Assembly: GCA_022264855.1 (NCBI GenBank)
Contig: JABYQU010000032.1
Location: 310,001-374,000, forward strand
Length of the DNA: 64,000 nt
From: Lenzites betulinus
Taxonomy: Eukaryota > Basidiomycota > Agaricomycetes > Polyporales > Polyporaceae
Direction of reading: 5' to 3'
Position numbers and translations under genes: made by a program. Below are positions 23,126 through 33,013 of the stretch, in pieces. The stretch's first letter is position 1; each line of letters opens with the position of its first letter. Below the pieces are notes generated by a model. It made no database searches and was not told the origin of the DNA. It worked only from the letters and a program-made list of their open reading frames with translations.

Positions 23126-26100
23126 ATGGCTGTAACTGTCGACGCTACCCCAGCCGCGAACAACACAAACACCCCAACCACATACCGAGGCACACACGAG
23201 GAAAACGGACCACTGAGCCTCCTCGAGCCAAGAGGAGCGGACGTTAGTGCAGCGACGAGCCGCCCCGATGAACGGCTTGAGGAACACGGCAGCTGCGCCG
23301 CCGTGGCTGGCCGCGGCGATGAAATCAGCACTGTGGCCGGGACAACGCGAGCTGGCCCCGCAACCCGACTACAGCGCGGACCGGATGAAATGGAGAACAC
23401 AGATGCACCTCCGACCCCACCAAATCTGAGAGGAGACACCGCTGGAGCACCGGGAGGGTCCAACCTCCGCGCCGCGGGTCAACCCAAGAGATCCAAAGGA
23501 CGTGTAAAGATTGTGTCGCTAAATGTCAGAGGAGCGGGAACTGTGTCGGAAAGACACCCAGGGGAGAAATGGCTTAGAATACACCAACTCATTAAAGAAA
23601 AAAGGATTGGTATACTCGCTGTGCAGGAAGCACACCTAACGCAGGAGAGAGCAGATGTAATAAACGCACTGTTCGAAAACTCGATCGTAGTAAACACGTC
23701 CCCCGACCCTACATCGCCGGCCGCGGCCAGGGGGGTGGCCATCGTAGTAAATAAAAGTGTCTTTGACACTGGCAATGAACTCGCATGCAAAACGATCGTC
23801 CCAGGTAGAGCGATGGAAATCTCGCTAAAATGGGGCGCGAGAGGGAGAATGAGGATAGTGAACGTCTACGCCCCGAATGACATGAGCGAGAACGCAAACT
23901 TCTGGCGGACAATGCACACATACCTTGAAGATTGCAATGACAACAGCCCAGACCTCATAATAGGCGACTTCAACATGGTCGAGGAGCGAATGGATCGAGC
24001 CCCAGCGAGAGAAGACCCCAACACGACGGCTGAGGCACTGCAGGAACTCCGACTGAAATGGAACCTAGTGGATGGATGGCGCAACGCGAACCCAAATAGC
24101 AGAAAATTCTCGTACATGCAAATCGCAACAGGTAGCCAGTCAAGGATTGATCGGATGTACATCGCCGAGAACCTAGTAAGAAAATCAGCGGACTGGAGAA
24201 TCGAAGAACCGGGAATAAGTACGGACCACTCCCTAGTGTCCATGACAATAGCGAATTACGCGGACCCCTTTGTGGGACCTGGAAGGTGGGTGATCCCGCG
24301 CGCCGTCATTACCGATAGGTCCTTCCTAGACGAGACCGTTAAGATCGGAGCGGCCGCGCTTAGAGAAATAAATGATGTGCGAGACGGACCGGGACAAAAA
24401 ACGCCACAGGAAGCCTATGAGGACTTCAAAGCGAACATCAGGACGAGGGCTAGAAAAAGGGTTAAGGAACTCTTCGCGAAATGGGATAAGAAGATCCTGG
24501 CCTTGAAGGAAAAAATTGAGTCAGTAATGAGAGACGAACTCGATGACTCGGAAACCGGATGCCGCAACAGAGAAACCTTAACGCACCTGAAAAGTGGCCT
24601 GAAAAGAATAGAGGAGCGACGCTTTGAGGACAGAAGGAATGAGGCGAAAACGAAGCAATGGATCGATGGTGAGAGAGCAACGAAATTCTGGCTGGGGCAG
24701 GGGAAAAAGAAAGAACACCGCGAACCCATGTATGAACTCCGAAGGGCCGGCGGAGAAGCAGAAGGTCTTGCTCTACGATCTGAAGACATGGCGAAGTTAG
24801 CACAGGAACACTACGACAACCTCCAAAAAGATGACATTGATGAGACGTCGGAGGAATTCCGCACCGCCGTAGAGGATGCACTGGAGCACACAGAGAGCCG
24901 CCTGAGCACGAGACAGAAGGGCAATCTTGGCACCAAATTGTCCCAGACCGAGATAAGACGAGCTCTGAGCGAGGCGGCGACCGGGAAAGCGGCTGGGCTA
25001 GATGGCCTGACGACAGAGCTATGGCAGGCCCTAGACAGGAAGTGGGTGTCAGACACGAAAGCGGAGAAACCTGGCTTCAACGTTGTCGAACTAATGACGA
25101 AGGCTTTCAACGACGTTGAGGCAAATGGGCTCAATCCGAACTCTAAACTTGCGGATGGTTGGATCTGCCCCATCTATAAGCTGAAAGGGGATGTGCGGGA
25201 CGTCAACAACTACCGCCCCATCACAGTGTTGAATGCCGACTATAAAGTACTCACGAAAGCAATGGCGACGAAGCTGGCCGAGGTGGCGGACACGCTGATC
25301 CATCGCGACCAATCCGGCTTCGTTAGCGGCAGAAAAATACATGATAACGTCAAACTGACAAAGCTACTCATGGAATATGCGGAGGCGGAAGGGACCGACG
25401 GAGCGATCGTGGTGCTGGACCAGGAGAAAGCCTACGACCGGATAAACCATGAGTACCTCTGGGCAGTATTGAGGAAAATGAACTTCCCAAAGCGCTTTAT
25501 TGACATGGTCCAGACCCTTTACGGCGGGGCCAGAAGTCTAGTAATGATAAACGGGACGCTCAGCCCCCTCTTCCAAGTTACGAGAGGCGTGAGGCAAGGC
25601 GATCCGATGTCTTGCCTCCTCTTCAACCTTGTGATAGAACCCTTGGCATGTGCCCTGCGAGCCTCCCCTCTGAAAGGCCTTGAAGTCCCGGGCCTAGCGG
25701 AAAGGATAGTCTCCACGATGTTCGCGGACGACACAACGGTTTTCCTCCGCTCCTCAGACAGCTACGAGATGATGACGAACGTCCTAGACAGCTGGTGTAA
25801 AGCATCGCGAGCAAAGTTTAATGAACCTAAAACCATCGTGATACCGATTGGACCCAAAACTGATAGGGACCGCCTACGAACAGAACACGCACTACCGAGG
25901 GGGGGGCCGGAACTGCCGCACGCCGTCCGTCTCCTGGAGGAAGGCGAAGGGGCAAGGATCCTGGGGTCATGGATAGGGCCGGCCTATGACGATGGAGCCC
26001 CCTGGAAGAACGCTGTTGAAAAGATTGAGTCTAATCTCGCTGGATGGTCGAAGAGAAAACCAACCTTGAAAGGCAAAAGAGTAATCCTGAATATGGAACT

Positions 26101-27577
26101 GGGAGGCAGAACACAGTATCTGGCAAGGGTACAGGGCATGCCTAAGCACATCGAAGACCGCCTAGAGAAACTAGAAGCTGCTTTCATATGGGACTCGGGG
26201 CAAGCCGCCGTTGCTAGAGCAGTTACAGAACAAAGAACGAACGAAGGCGGGCTAGGTTTCCTCAACATTAGAGCGAGAAATGAAGCAATAGACCTCATGT
26301 GGTTGAAAAGCTACCTTGACCTATCCCCGTCTAGACCCAGATGGGCGTTCGTTGCGGACGCACTCATCGCGAGGGCCGTGACAGCCCCCAGCCGGCGGAC
26401 CGACCCCAGGGCGAGAATCAACGCCTTCCTGCAGACGTGGAGTGTGAACACGGCGAGGCCTGCGGGGCTGCCGAGAGACCTAGCGAAAATGATCAAAACA
26501 GCGAGGAAGTATGGCGTGGAACCTGACTCACCACGACCAGGGGGAGACCTGATAAAAGCGCTGCCACTCTGGTACCACTTCGCCTTGACACAGGAACGAT
26601 GCTCAGCGAACGCGAAGTCAAACCGGTGCTTGAGAACTGTGCATAACGTACTCACGGTGGCGGACTGTATACCGATTGCAAACCGAGCAGAAACCGAGCC
26701 AACGCACAAGAACAAGAAGGACTGCCGCTGCGCATGCTGTGAGAGCGATAGATTGACCCTGGGCTGCGACAACCCGTCGAGGTGCAGCAAAGCGGCCAGA
26801 GGAATCCTCCGAAAACTCCAAGAGAAGTGGAGACCTGGAGGAAGTGAGCACACTGACGGCCTCAGCCTGACAAGAGAACAGAAGGAAACGAACAGACAGC
26901 ATGCGGAGGAACGTGGGACAGTGACCTTTGACCCGTCCTTGACCCAGCATGCCCCGACGGCAAATGCCTTCAGACTATTCGTGAAGCAGGGTGAGAGCAG
27001 ACGGACGAGGGCATGCCGACCGCACAGGCCCTTCCAGCTGGCGAGCGAGCGGATCGAAGTGTTCACTGACGGATCATGTGACCGGAACGGCACGGAGAAG
27101 GCTGTAGCAGGTGCGGGGGCGTGGTTCGGGGAGAACGACGATCGGAATGCCGCAGTCAGGGTCCCAGGACCCTGCCAGACGAATCAAGCGGCAGAAGCCT
27201 ATGCGTGCCTAGTCGCGGCGGAACGTACCCCAGACTACGTACCGCTCACGATTACAACTGACTCCATGTACGTCTACAAAGGCCTGAGTATACACCTGAG
27301 CAAATGGGAGGACAGAGGCTGGACTGGCGTAGCAAACAGTGACATACTGAAAAGGGTCGTCGCGAAGCTTAGAAGACGAAGCGCGGTGACGACCCTGAAA
27401 TGGGTGAAGGGTCACTCTGGCATCCCTGGCAACGAAGCGGCCGATGAGCTGGCGGCGCGAGGCGCGACGATGAACCCAACCCCCCTGCCCCCGCTGAGCG
27501 CGAGCGACGAACGCTTTCTCCCCCCGGCGCGAAACTCACCGCACTCACCCAGAAACTCGCATACGAAGCGATTTTGA
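23126..27577 (+). CDS. LINE ORF2: APE endonuclease, reverse transcriptase, RNase H
   Basis: 1483 aa. Residues about 125-385 form an APE-type endonuclease: LNVRG, LAVQEAH, VNVYAPND, LIIGDFN, QSRIDRMYI and STDHSLVSM hold the usual Asn, Glu, Tyr, Asp/Asn and Asp-His catalytic positions. Reverse transcriptase is about 680-960: YRPITVLNADYKVLTK, DQSGFVSGR, VVLDQEKAYDRI, GVRQGDPMSC and the catalytic FADD at about residue 865. RNase H is about 1310-1440: FTDGSCDRNG, the Glu in NQAAEAYACL, TTDSMYV and HSGIPGNEAADELA, so D-E-D-H-D are all present. A CCHC-like Cys/His cluster (CRCACCESDR) lies between RT and RNase H. The frame has no internal stop. The start could be the first ATG or one further in. 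Its end overlaps the next ORF at a slippery C-run. Confidence 0.93.
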   Translation: MAVTVDATPAANNTNTPTTYRGTHEENGPLSLLEPRGADVSAATSRPDERLEEHGSCAAVAGRGDEISTVAGTTRAGPATRLQRGPDEMENTDAPPTPPNLRGDTAGAPGGSNLRAAGQPKRSKGRVKIVSLNVRGAGTVSERHPGEKWLRIHQLIKEKRIGILAVQEAHLTQERADVINALFENSIVVNTSPDPTSPAAARGVAIVVNKSVFDTGNELACKTIVPGRAMEISLKWGARGRMRIVNVYAPNDMSENANFWRTMHTYLEDCNDNSPDLIIGDFNMVEERMDRAPAREDPNTTAEALQELRLKWNLVDGWRNANPNSRKFSYMQIATGSQSRIDRMYIAENLVRKSADWRIEEPGISTDHSLVSMTIANYADPFVGPGRWVIPRAVITDRSFLDETVKIGAAALREINDVRDGPGQKTPQEAYEDFKANIRTRARKRVKELFAKWDKKILALKEKIESVMRDELDDSETGCRNRETLTHLKSGLKRIEERRFEDRRNEAKTKQWIDGERATKFWLGQGKKKEHREPMYELRRAGGEAEGLALRSEDMAKLAQEHYDNLQKDDIDETSEEFRTAVEDALEHTESRLSTRQKGNLGTKLSQTEIRRALSEAATGKAAGLDGLTTELWQALDRKWVSDTKAEKPGFNVVELMTKAFNDVEANGLNPNSKLADGWICPIYKLKGDVRDVNNYRPITVLNADYKVLTKAMATKLAEVADTLIHRDQSGFVSGRKIHDNVKLTKLLMEYAEAEGTDGAIVVLDQEKAYDRINHEYLWAVLRKMNFPKRFIDMVQTLYGGARSLVMINGTLSPLFQVTRGVRQGDPMSCLLFNLVIEPLACALRASPLKGLEVPGLAERIVSTMFADDTTVFLRSSDSYEMMTNVLDSWCKASRAKFNEPKTIVIPIGPKTDRDRLRTEHALPRGGPELPHAVRLLEEGEGARILGSWIGPAYDDGAPWKNAVEKIESNLAGWSKRKPTLKGKRVILNMELGGRTQYLARVQGMPKHIEDRLEKLEAAFIWDSGQAAVARAVTEQRTNEGGLGFLNIRARNEAIDLMWLKSYLDLSPSRPRWAFVADALIARAVTAPSRRTDPRARINAFLQTWSVNTARPAGLPRDLAKMIKTARKYGVEPDSPRPGGDLIKALPLWYHFALTQERCSANAKSNRCLRTVHNVLTVADCIPIANRAETEPTHKNKKDCRCACCESDRLTLGCDNPSRCSKAARGILRKLQEKWRPGGSEHTDGLSLTREQKETNRQHAEERGTVTFDPSLTQHAPTANAFRLFVKQGESRRTRACRPHRPFQLASERIEVFTDGSCDRNGTEKAVAGAGAWFGENDDRNAAVRVPGPCQTNQAAEAYACLVAAERTPDYVPLTITTDSMYVYKGLSIHLSKWEDRGWTGVANSDILKRVVAKLRRRSAVTTLKWVKGHSGIPGNEAADELAARGATMNPTPLPPLSASDERFLPPARNSPHSPRNSHTKRF

Positions 27578-28323
27578 AATGGACCGGACAGCCCCCCCGC
27601 GAGAGAACCCGCCTGTCGGTGGAAATGGTCAAATGCGCGCTGCAAACTGACCTCGGAGTGTGGCCGAGCAACAAGACTATCTGGTCAAACATCTGGGGCC
27701 CAGACATATCCGTCCGCGCATCCTGCTTCTTTTGGAAAGCTATGCACCAAGCGTACAAAGTGGGTACGTACTGGGCGAACATCCCGGGTTACGAGGCGAG
27801 AGCGACGTGTAGAGTCTGTGGCGTAGACGACACAATGAGCCACATCCTGACAGAATGTGACGCCCCGGGACGCTGTGTCCTATGGGAGCTCGCGGAGGGC
27901 ACCCTGGCAAAGAAAGGGGTCCACATCCCATGTCTTTCTTACGGAATGGTGCTAGGAATACCGTCGCTTGAGCTCAGCCGCGATGACGGAGGCATATCAC
28001 ACAGCCGAACACGGCTGGCAAGAATTGTCCTGTCTGAAACTGCCCACATGGTATGGAAGATGAGATGCGAGCGTGTCATTGGGTGGGATGGTGAGCAAGA
28101 ACGAACACACCCTGAAGCCCTCATACGAAACAAATGGTACGCGGCAATAAATGAAAGGCTACGCCTAGACATAGAGAGGACGAAGAAGAGGTGGAAAAAG
28201 CGTCGGATCCCCCCGACAACAGTGCTCGAAACGTGGCGTGGGACACTACATGATGAAAAGTCCTTGCCGGAAGACTGGACTGGGACATCGGGGGTTTTAG
28301 TGGGTAAGCTCCACCCTGGGTAA
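27574..28323 (+). CDS. LINE C-terminal zinc-binding (zf-RVT-like) ORF
   Basis: 249 codons in the -1 frame relative to ORF2. It contains ASCFFWKAMHQAYKVG and a Cys/His group (CRVCGVDDTMSHILTEC) typical of the zinc-binding domain that normally ends RT/RNase H polyproteins (zf-RVT). It has no ATG at its start. The frame is open and protein-like upstream to the C-run at 27520-27525, so it is probably read as a fusion with ORF2 by a -1 shift at C CCC CCG, or the C-run holds an indel. It ends with a lysine/arginine-rich region and stops about 130 bp before the poly(A). Confidence 0.75.
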   Translation: MKWTGQPPRERTRLSVEMVKCALQTDLGVWPSNKTIWSNIWGPDISVRASCFFWKAMHQAYKVGTYWANIPGYEARATCRVCGVDDTMSHILTECDAPGRCVLWELAEGTLAKKGVHIPCLSYGMVLGIPSLELSRDDGGISHSRTRLARIVLSETAHMVWKMRCERVIGWDGEQERTHPEALIRNKWYAAINERLRLDIERTKKRWKKRRIPPTTVLETWRGTLHDEKSLPEDWTGTSGVLVGKLHPG

Positions 28324-28453
28324 ACGGTCGGAGCAGTCCCACACTGCGACACGCGTGCATAAAGCATTTCCCCCGCGGTGTAGAGGGTGCAACTCCCCCA
28401 ACGACCTGTCCCACCCGGAGGAGGGCCAACGCCCAGAAACCGGGGTGCACCAT

Positions 28454-28478
28454 AAAAAAAAAAAAAAAAAAAAAAAAA
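28454..28478 (+). other. Poly(A) tract at the LINE 3' end
   Basis: 25 consecutive A residues directly before the right target duplication. This marks the LINE's 3' terminus and its plus orientation. Confidence 0.95.
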
Positions 28479-28490
28479 GTATTCCCAACT
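28475..28490. repeat. Right target-site duplication of the LINE
   Basis: Same word as at 15252-15267. Joining the two flanks at one copy gives the empty site, in which the lamA 3' end lay close to the tRNA-Glu gene. Confidence 0.9.
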
Positions 28491-28532
28491 CGCACACATA
28501 TGACGTCACAAAACATACGAGGGTATAAAACA

Positions 28533-28604
28533 TTCCGACACGGGGAATCGAACCCCGGGCTATCGCGTGAGAGGCGATAATGTTAGCCACTACACCATAT
28601 CGGA
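28533..28604 (-). tRNA. tRNA-Glu (anticodon CTC)
   Basis: 72-nt cloverleaf on minus without an intron. The acceptor stem is TCCGATA with TGTCGGA (one T-G pair). The anticodon arm is ATCGC-CTCTCAC-GCGAT, with CTC at the loop centre. The T arm is CCGGGGTTCGATTCCCCG, containing the B-box GGTTCGATTCC. A TTTT run 8-12 nt past the 3' end on minus would terminate RNA polymerase III. Confidence 0.95.
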
Positions 28605-28791
28605 TTAAAAATGTAAATTTATGTGCGTCTATAGCATTTAGCGACGATTTAGGGTGGTCGCGAATGATCGGACCGGAATTCGCAGGTACACAGGGGGTGC
28701 TGAGCGAGCAGCCCGTCGGTCGTTGACCTCGACGACCACGACGCGCGACGACACCGACGCTTTCGTCTCTGGCTACGCATCCGCCAAGGCC

Positions 28792-31178
28792 ATGGCTGCT
28801 GATTCTAGCCGGGAACATGCCGCTGACCACATCCAGGCTGCGCATTCCATTGGTCGCGGGTCGTCGGCAGATCGGCATGCCGAGGACACGGCACAGGCGG
28901 ATTCGTGCCAACCCTCGCGCGGCATCGTTCAACTCGACTTCCAGGATGAAAATAAGCCGAGCCGCAAGTCTTCCTTCGTCGCCGAGGTCACGCAGCAAGA
29001 CATGGTCGCGCCCGTCCACGGCGGCTGTGAGTCTCCGTCCTGTACTCTATCGATTTCCGGATCTCACCGGCCTCCTAGTTTTCTCACCTGCGCTCGCTCC
29101 TATGCGCAGACGATACCTCATAATCCTCAGCCGTGCAACCCTCCTCATCATGGCGCTCATGTGGATATGTCTCCCTATGTGAGTATCACCCGCATCCCTC
29201 TGCACACCGATCGCGACGTTCCGTGGAGAACGGCAATCCCGTAAACGAACTCCGAGTATTTGTAGATTCTGTGTCTCAAACGTGACACCGCTGTTGGTGC
29301 TTGCATGGTGCTTATACTGCGATTTGACGTGTAATCACGATTCTGGTATCATCCTCTGAATGGAGTAAGGGAGACGCACATCCTGCAATCACCGCCAGAA
29401 CCGTGTGACCCTACTTAGTTCCCCGGTGCTAACGCCGCAGCTGTCTTGATTACACTGAGCTGATGTCTTTTCAACAGTTACTGGGGCGCTCTTGCTAACT
29501 CGGCTAAGCTCACTGGGAACCTCGAATCATGGTTCATCGACCGCGACGGCGGACGTGTCGGCCGCGGGCTCGCGCAAGCAGCTCAGAAGTACACTGCGCC
29601 CGGCCCCCAGCTGACTTGGCAGTTCATGGACGGGTCCCAGGTCGGAACCGACGACGACATCATCAATTTGGTGCTACAGGAACAAATATGGATTGCTATT
29701 GTCGGTATGGCTCGGTCCCCGTACCGCTAGACCTTTGCTGACAGACGTCCGCGCCAGTCCAACCAAACGCGAGTACGACGCTTTCCACCGCGCGGACAAA
29801 CGGGGACAAGACTTACGACCCGCAGAGTGCGATCAAAGTTTACTATTCGCAGGTACGTGCATGCATGGCTCCTCGGGCGCACCATACTCAGACACCACAG
29901 GCTCGGAACGAGATTGCGACAGGCAACTACATCGTTCCTCTTACGACCCAGATGCTCCAGGCTACGACTTCCGCCTACGCGACCTCCACCGCACAGCGGG
30001 TGTTCGCACAGATCGACTCGAACGGACAGCCCAACTCAACGGCGCTTCAGATGATTGCGAATGCACCTCAGACAATCTCACCAGCTGTCAGCTGGACGAT
30101 GGTCAACCTTCGGCCATATACGTACGCACGCTGTTGCATGTTTTCACCCCTCACCCTTGCTGACGTCTTCTGCAGTGCGCCAGCGGCCCAAGCGGCAACA
30201 CTCGTGGGGAACATATTCTTATGCATCTTCTCGTGAGTTGGCAGACTTCTGTATGCACAGAGCGCGCCTTTCTGACAGCCATTGCCAGCTTTATGATTGT
30301 AAGTCGATGGGACTAGCTAACGGCCCTTCGCTAACCGTCCCCGCAGACTATGGCCAATTCCACGGCGCGCGCCATCGTCAGTCCACACATGGCCTTCATG
30401 CCTTACCTCGCGCTGCGTCTCGCTGTCCCCTTCATCGCGTATCTTCCGCTTAGCATGAGTTATGCCCTTGTGAACCTCGCATTCAAGCTACCCCTGGGAA
30501 CCAAGTAGGTTCTCGGCTGCACCCTCTGCGTATGCGACCCTCTGATCGTTTCCCTAGGTTCGGATTGGGAGCCGGATTCATGATCTCTTGGGTATACATA
30601 TATCTCGGCATGGCAGCGCTCGGACTATCGATAGAAGCCATGATTACGATCCTCACGCCTCGCTTCGCGCCCTTCTTCCTGTTTCTGCTGGTACGTCTCT
30701 TTCGCGGTGGATTGGCGTATACTAACGGTATTCTAGATATTGTACAATGTCGCGCCCGTGGTGCTGCCCGACGAGCTCCAGAGCCCAATATATGTATACG
30801 GCAGCGGCTTCCCTATATGGTGCGTCGAGTTCCGTATCCCCGCGCTCGAGCCCGTGCTGACAGCGTTCGTTCCAGGAACCTGTAAGTGCACCATACGTGC
30901 CTGGAGCGGACAGCCACCCACGGAAACTAACAATACCCTCGATCAGGTCCCAGGCGCTACGCACGATCATGTTCAACACGAACTCGCACCTCGGACGCAA
31001 TATTGCCGTCATCATCGCGTGGATCCTCATGTCGTGCGGGACGATTTCGGTGCTTACGTGGTACATGCGCCGCCGTGAGCGGCGTCGCCTGTACGCATAC
31101 GCGTCCGAGCCCGCGAAGGGCCACGACGAAAAACTGCAAAAACCGACGAAGGGGAAGGAGAAGACCGCAGAGTCATAG
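28792..31178 (+). CDS. SNG1/DUF3533 family membrane protein
   Basis: 518 aa, related to yeast SNG1 (nitrosoguanidine resistance), a plasma-membrane protein with roles in drug resistance and lipid asymmetry. Exons: 28792-29026, 29079-29178, 29478-29704, 29758-29852, 29901-30121, 30176-30232, 30289-30298 (10 nt), 30347-30504, 30558-30690, 30737-30819, 30876-30881 (6 nt), 30947-31178; the sum is 519 codons with stop. Seen: a hydrophilic N-terminus, a first membrane segment (LLIMALMWICLPI) followed by the family motif YWGAL, a large outer loop (VVQPNASTTL, YDPQSAIKVYYSQARNE), then five or so membrane segments from about residue 310, and a basic C-terminus (YMRRRERRR). The 6- and 10-nt exons are required to keep family motifs in frame (FPIWNLSQALRTI). 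The second intron (299 nt) is unusually long. The ATG at 28792 is the first one in frame. Confidence 0.9.
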
Positions 31179-31510
31179 AGCGCATAGTGTACGACCGGTT
31201 TATCGGACATTCGTTGTAATTCGGTGGAAGCCTTTGGATACCATATTCCCCACGTTCTTCGTACATCTGGCTGTGCATTAGGCCATCGTGCTAGCGTCCG
31301 ACGGTCGGTGAGTTTTCCTGTACGTCCTCCCCCTGTTCTACTCGTGCATCACCATCTCTGACCTTAAGCTTACTCTACTTGCGCTAGCCTGCGTTCTGCG
31401 CTCACAGTCTGACGGTACAGTGAGCCACACATCTACCATGGGCACATCTATTCACAATAGCTACGTACGCACACCCTGCGCCCATATAATGAAATCACCA
31501 CTGTCGACCC
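31179..31510. other. Intergenic between convergent genes
   Basis: 3' flanks of the SNG1-like and phosphotransferase genes. It holds one copy of a 38-bp repeat (31390-31427); nothing else is seen. Confidence 0.6.
31390..31427. repeat. 38-bp dispersed repeat, copy 1
   Basis: Begins tgcgttctgcgctcac and ends gagcca. It matches 32699-32736 at 33 of 38 positions in the same orientation. Four of the five differences are transitions. Confidence 0.65.
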
Positions 31511-32440
31511 CTACCATGGCGAGATGTACTTCCACTGCTCCATTTCCACGGCCAGCTCGTCCTCGTACTGCGGGAATATCTGCGTGAATGCTTTCACCCA
31601 GCCTCGGTACCGTTGTCGCCGATAAATCGCGTATGTGAACTCCCAATACTCTGGCATCCAGCCAGCGCAGCCGAAGTCGATGAGGCCGACAGGCTTGTAG
31701 TTGTTATCGACGAGTATGTTGTTGGGCGATATGTCTCCATGGGTGAAGTACATTCTATATCGCTTGTCGTTGCGCAAGCGAGCAGCGACAGCCCGAAGGC
31801 CCGGGTCCGCTTGTTCGGGAAGGGTGTTGTACCACTGCGCATGAAACTCGTCTTGAGACGCGAACGGTCCAATCGGTTCGTCGTGCTTGATGCGATAGCT
31901 ATAGAAGGGCCCGCCAATGAAGCCGCAAACCGCATCGCCGTGAGGAGATGGTCCCAAAGCACGTAGTTGTTGCAGCCACCCACATACGGTGGCCACAAAG
32001 ACGTCCATTTCCTCGTCGGTGTAGTCGCTGAGCGTGCGCGGCATCTCAGCAATCTCCTGGCCCGAGAGACGCGTCATAAGGAAGTACGTTCCACTGGACT
32101 TGTTGGAGATCACATCCAGCACAGTGGGAACGGGTACAGTGGTATGAAGGGAGACGTGATGAGTGGCAAGCGCTTCGTTGACGGTCGCTCGAGGTCCACG
32201 TTTGGCGTATAATCCGAAGGGAAGTTCAACCGCGCAGCCGTTGAGATCGCTGGTGCTGTATTTCTCCAAAGTCCTGTATGCCTTGAGTCGTACTGACTGG
32301 GGCATACATAACCAGGCAGCCCACAACAGGCTGGAAATGGCTGGACGGCTGTAACGGCATCGTCAGCGTAGTGCTCCACACATAGTGCTTGAGTCTACGT
32401 ACGTGGAGTACCTAAACTCGCGAGAGATCAATTCAGACAT
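31511..32440 (-). CDS. Phosphotransferase (APH/kinase-fold) family protein
   Basis: 288 aa. Exons on minus are 32440-32412 (MSELISREF) and 32348-31511; a GTACTC...TTACAG intron joins them in phase. The fold is that of aminoglycoside/choline kinase-like small-molecule kinases. Motifs: LMTRLSGQEI (hinge, about residue 117), the catalytic loop FTHGDISPNNILVD (about 215, with Asp and Asn), and the metal-binding LIDFGCAGWMPEYWEF (about 236). Such genes are numerous in basidiomycetes and mostly of unknown substrate, so antibiotic resistance should not be inferred. The first exon is less certain; a shorter start is the ATG at 32305. Confidence 0.85.
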
Positions 32441-33013
32441 GCCAGAGTGCGTCAGGAGTGCTGCTGACAGGCCGATAGTGCGTTGGAATGAGCAGCGTTC
32501 AGTCTGACACGTGGGAGTCAACAGCAACGAAGATGCCTCAGCAATTACCGGCGGGACCAAATTCGCACGTCCAGGACGCCCGGATTACTTACCTTCGGAT
32601 TCCTCTCCTGAAGCACAACATTTGGCGGAGTGTAGGAGATTATTGGTGAGGAAGGAAAGCACGAGTTCAGTCTGCTGAACTTTGATTGATGTGCGTTCTG
32701 CGTTCTGCGCTCACTGTCTGACGGCATGGCGAGCCAAGTGAGCCCCGGGCCCCCGGCACGAGCGCGGCAGCCAAGACCGAGCCGCAGGTCACTCGGTCCC
32801 CTGCGCCTGCTGATAAGATTGCGTGTTCTGAGCACCGTGCCTGGGAGAAGCACACCATCCACGCCGGTGGGCCTTCGCTATCCATCCAGCCATTCTTCCT
32901 CCGCGGCCGTGTAGCATCAATGTATATAAACCGGCTCCAGCGCGCGCGGACGCGGATCTCCGACCGCGCGCCGCGTCTTGCAGCCAGTGTTCCCGGATCC
33001 CAAGGTGAGCGAC
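32441..33013. other. Intergenic, divergent promoter region
   Basis: Lies between the starts of the phosphotransferase (minus) and the transporter (plus). Contains the second copy of the 38-bp repeat and a GC-rich stretch; no gene seen. Confidence 0.55.
32699..32736. repeat. 38-bp dispersed repeat, copy 2
   Basis: Partner of 31390-31427, same orientation, so the two copies bracket the phosphotransferase gene. A further tgcgttc unit lies just upstream here. Confidence 0.65.

Larger units (their letters stand above)
15268..28474 (+). mobile_element. 13.2-kb LINE (non-LTR retrotransposon) with tandem gag-like ORFs, EN-RT-RNase H and 3' poly(A)
   Basis: The edges are set by the 16-bp target duplication on both sides and by a 25-nt A tract (28454-28478) at the 3' end, the hallmark of target-primed reverse transcription. 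From 5' to 3' it holds a leader, a 169-aa ORF, a gag-like protein with a CCHC knuckle, a second diverged gag-like protein with a CCHC knuckle, a 1483-aa endonuclease/RT/RNase H ORF and an overlapping zinc-binding ORF. RNase H after RT fits the Tad1/I-type fungal LINEs. About 6-8 kb is the usual size, so this one is nearly double. Full length and open catalytic domains suggest a fairly recent insertion, though parts of the second gag are split between frames. I see no internal poly(A) or second pair of target duplications that would indicate two separate insertions. Confidence 0.9.

Noticed and set aside
15216..28540. Idea that the LINE region is two separate insertions
   Set aside because: Only one poly(A) tract and one pair of target duplications are visible; a second boundary between the gags could not be found.
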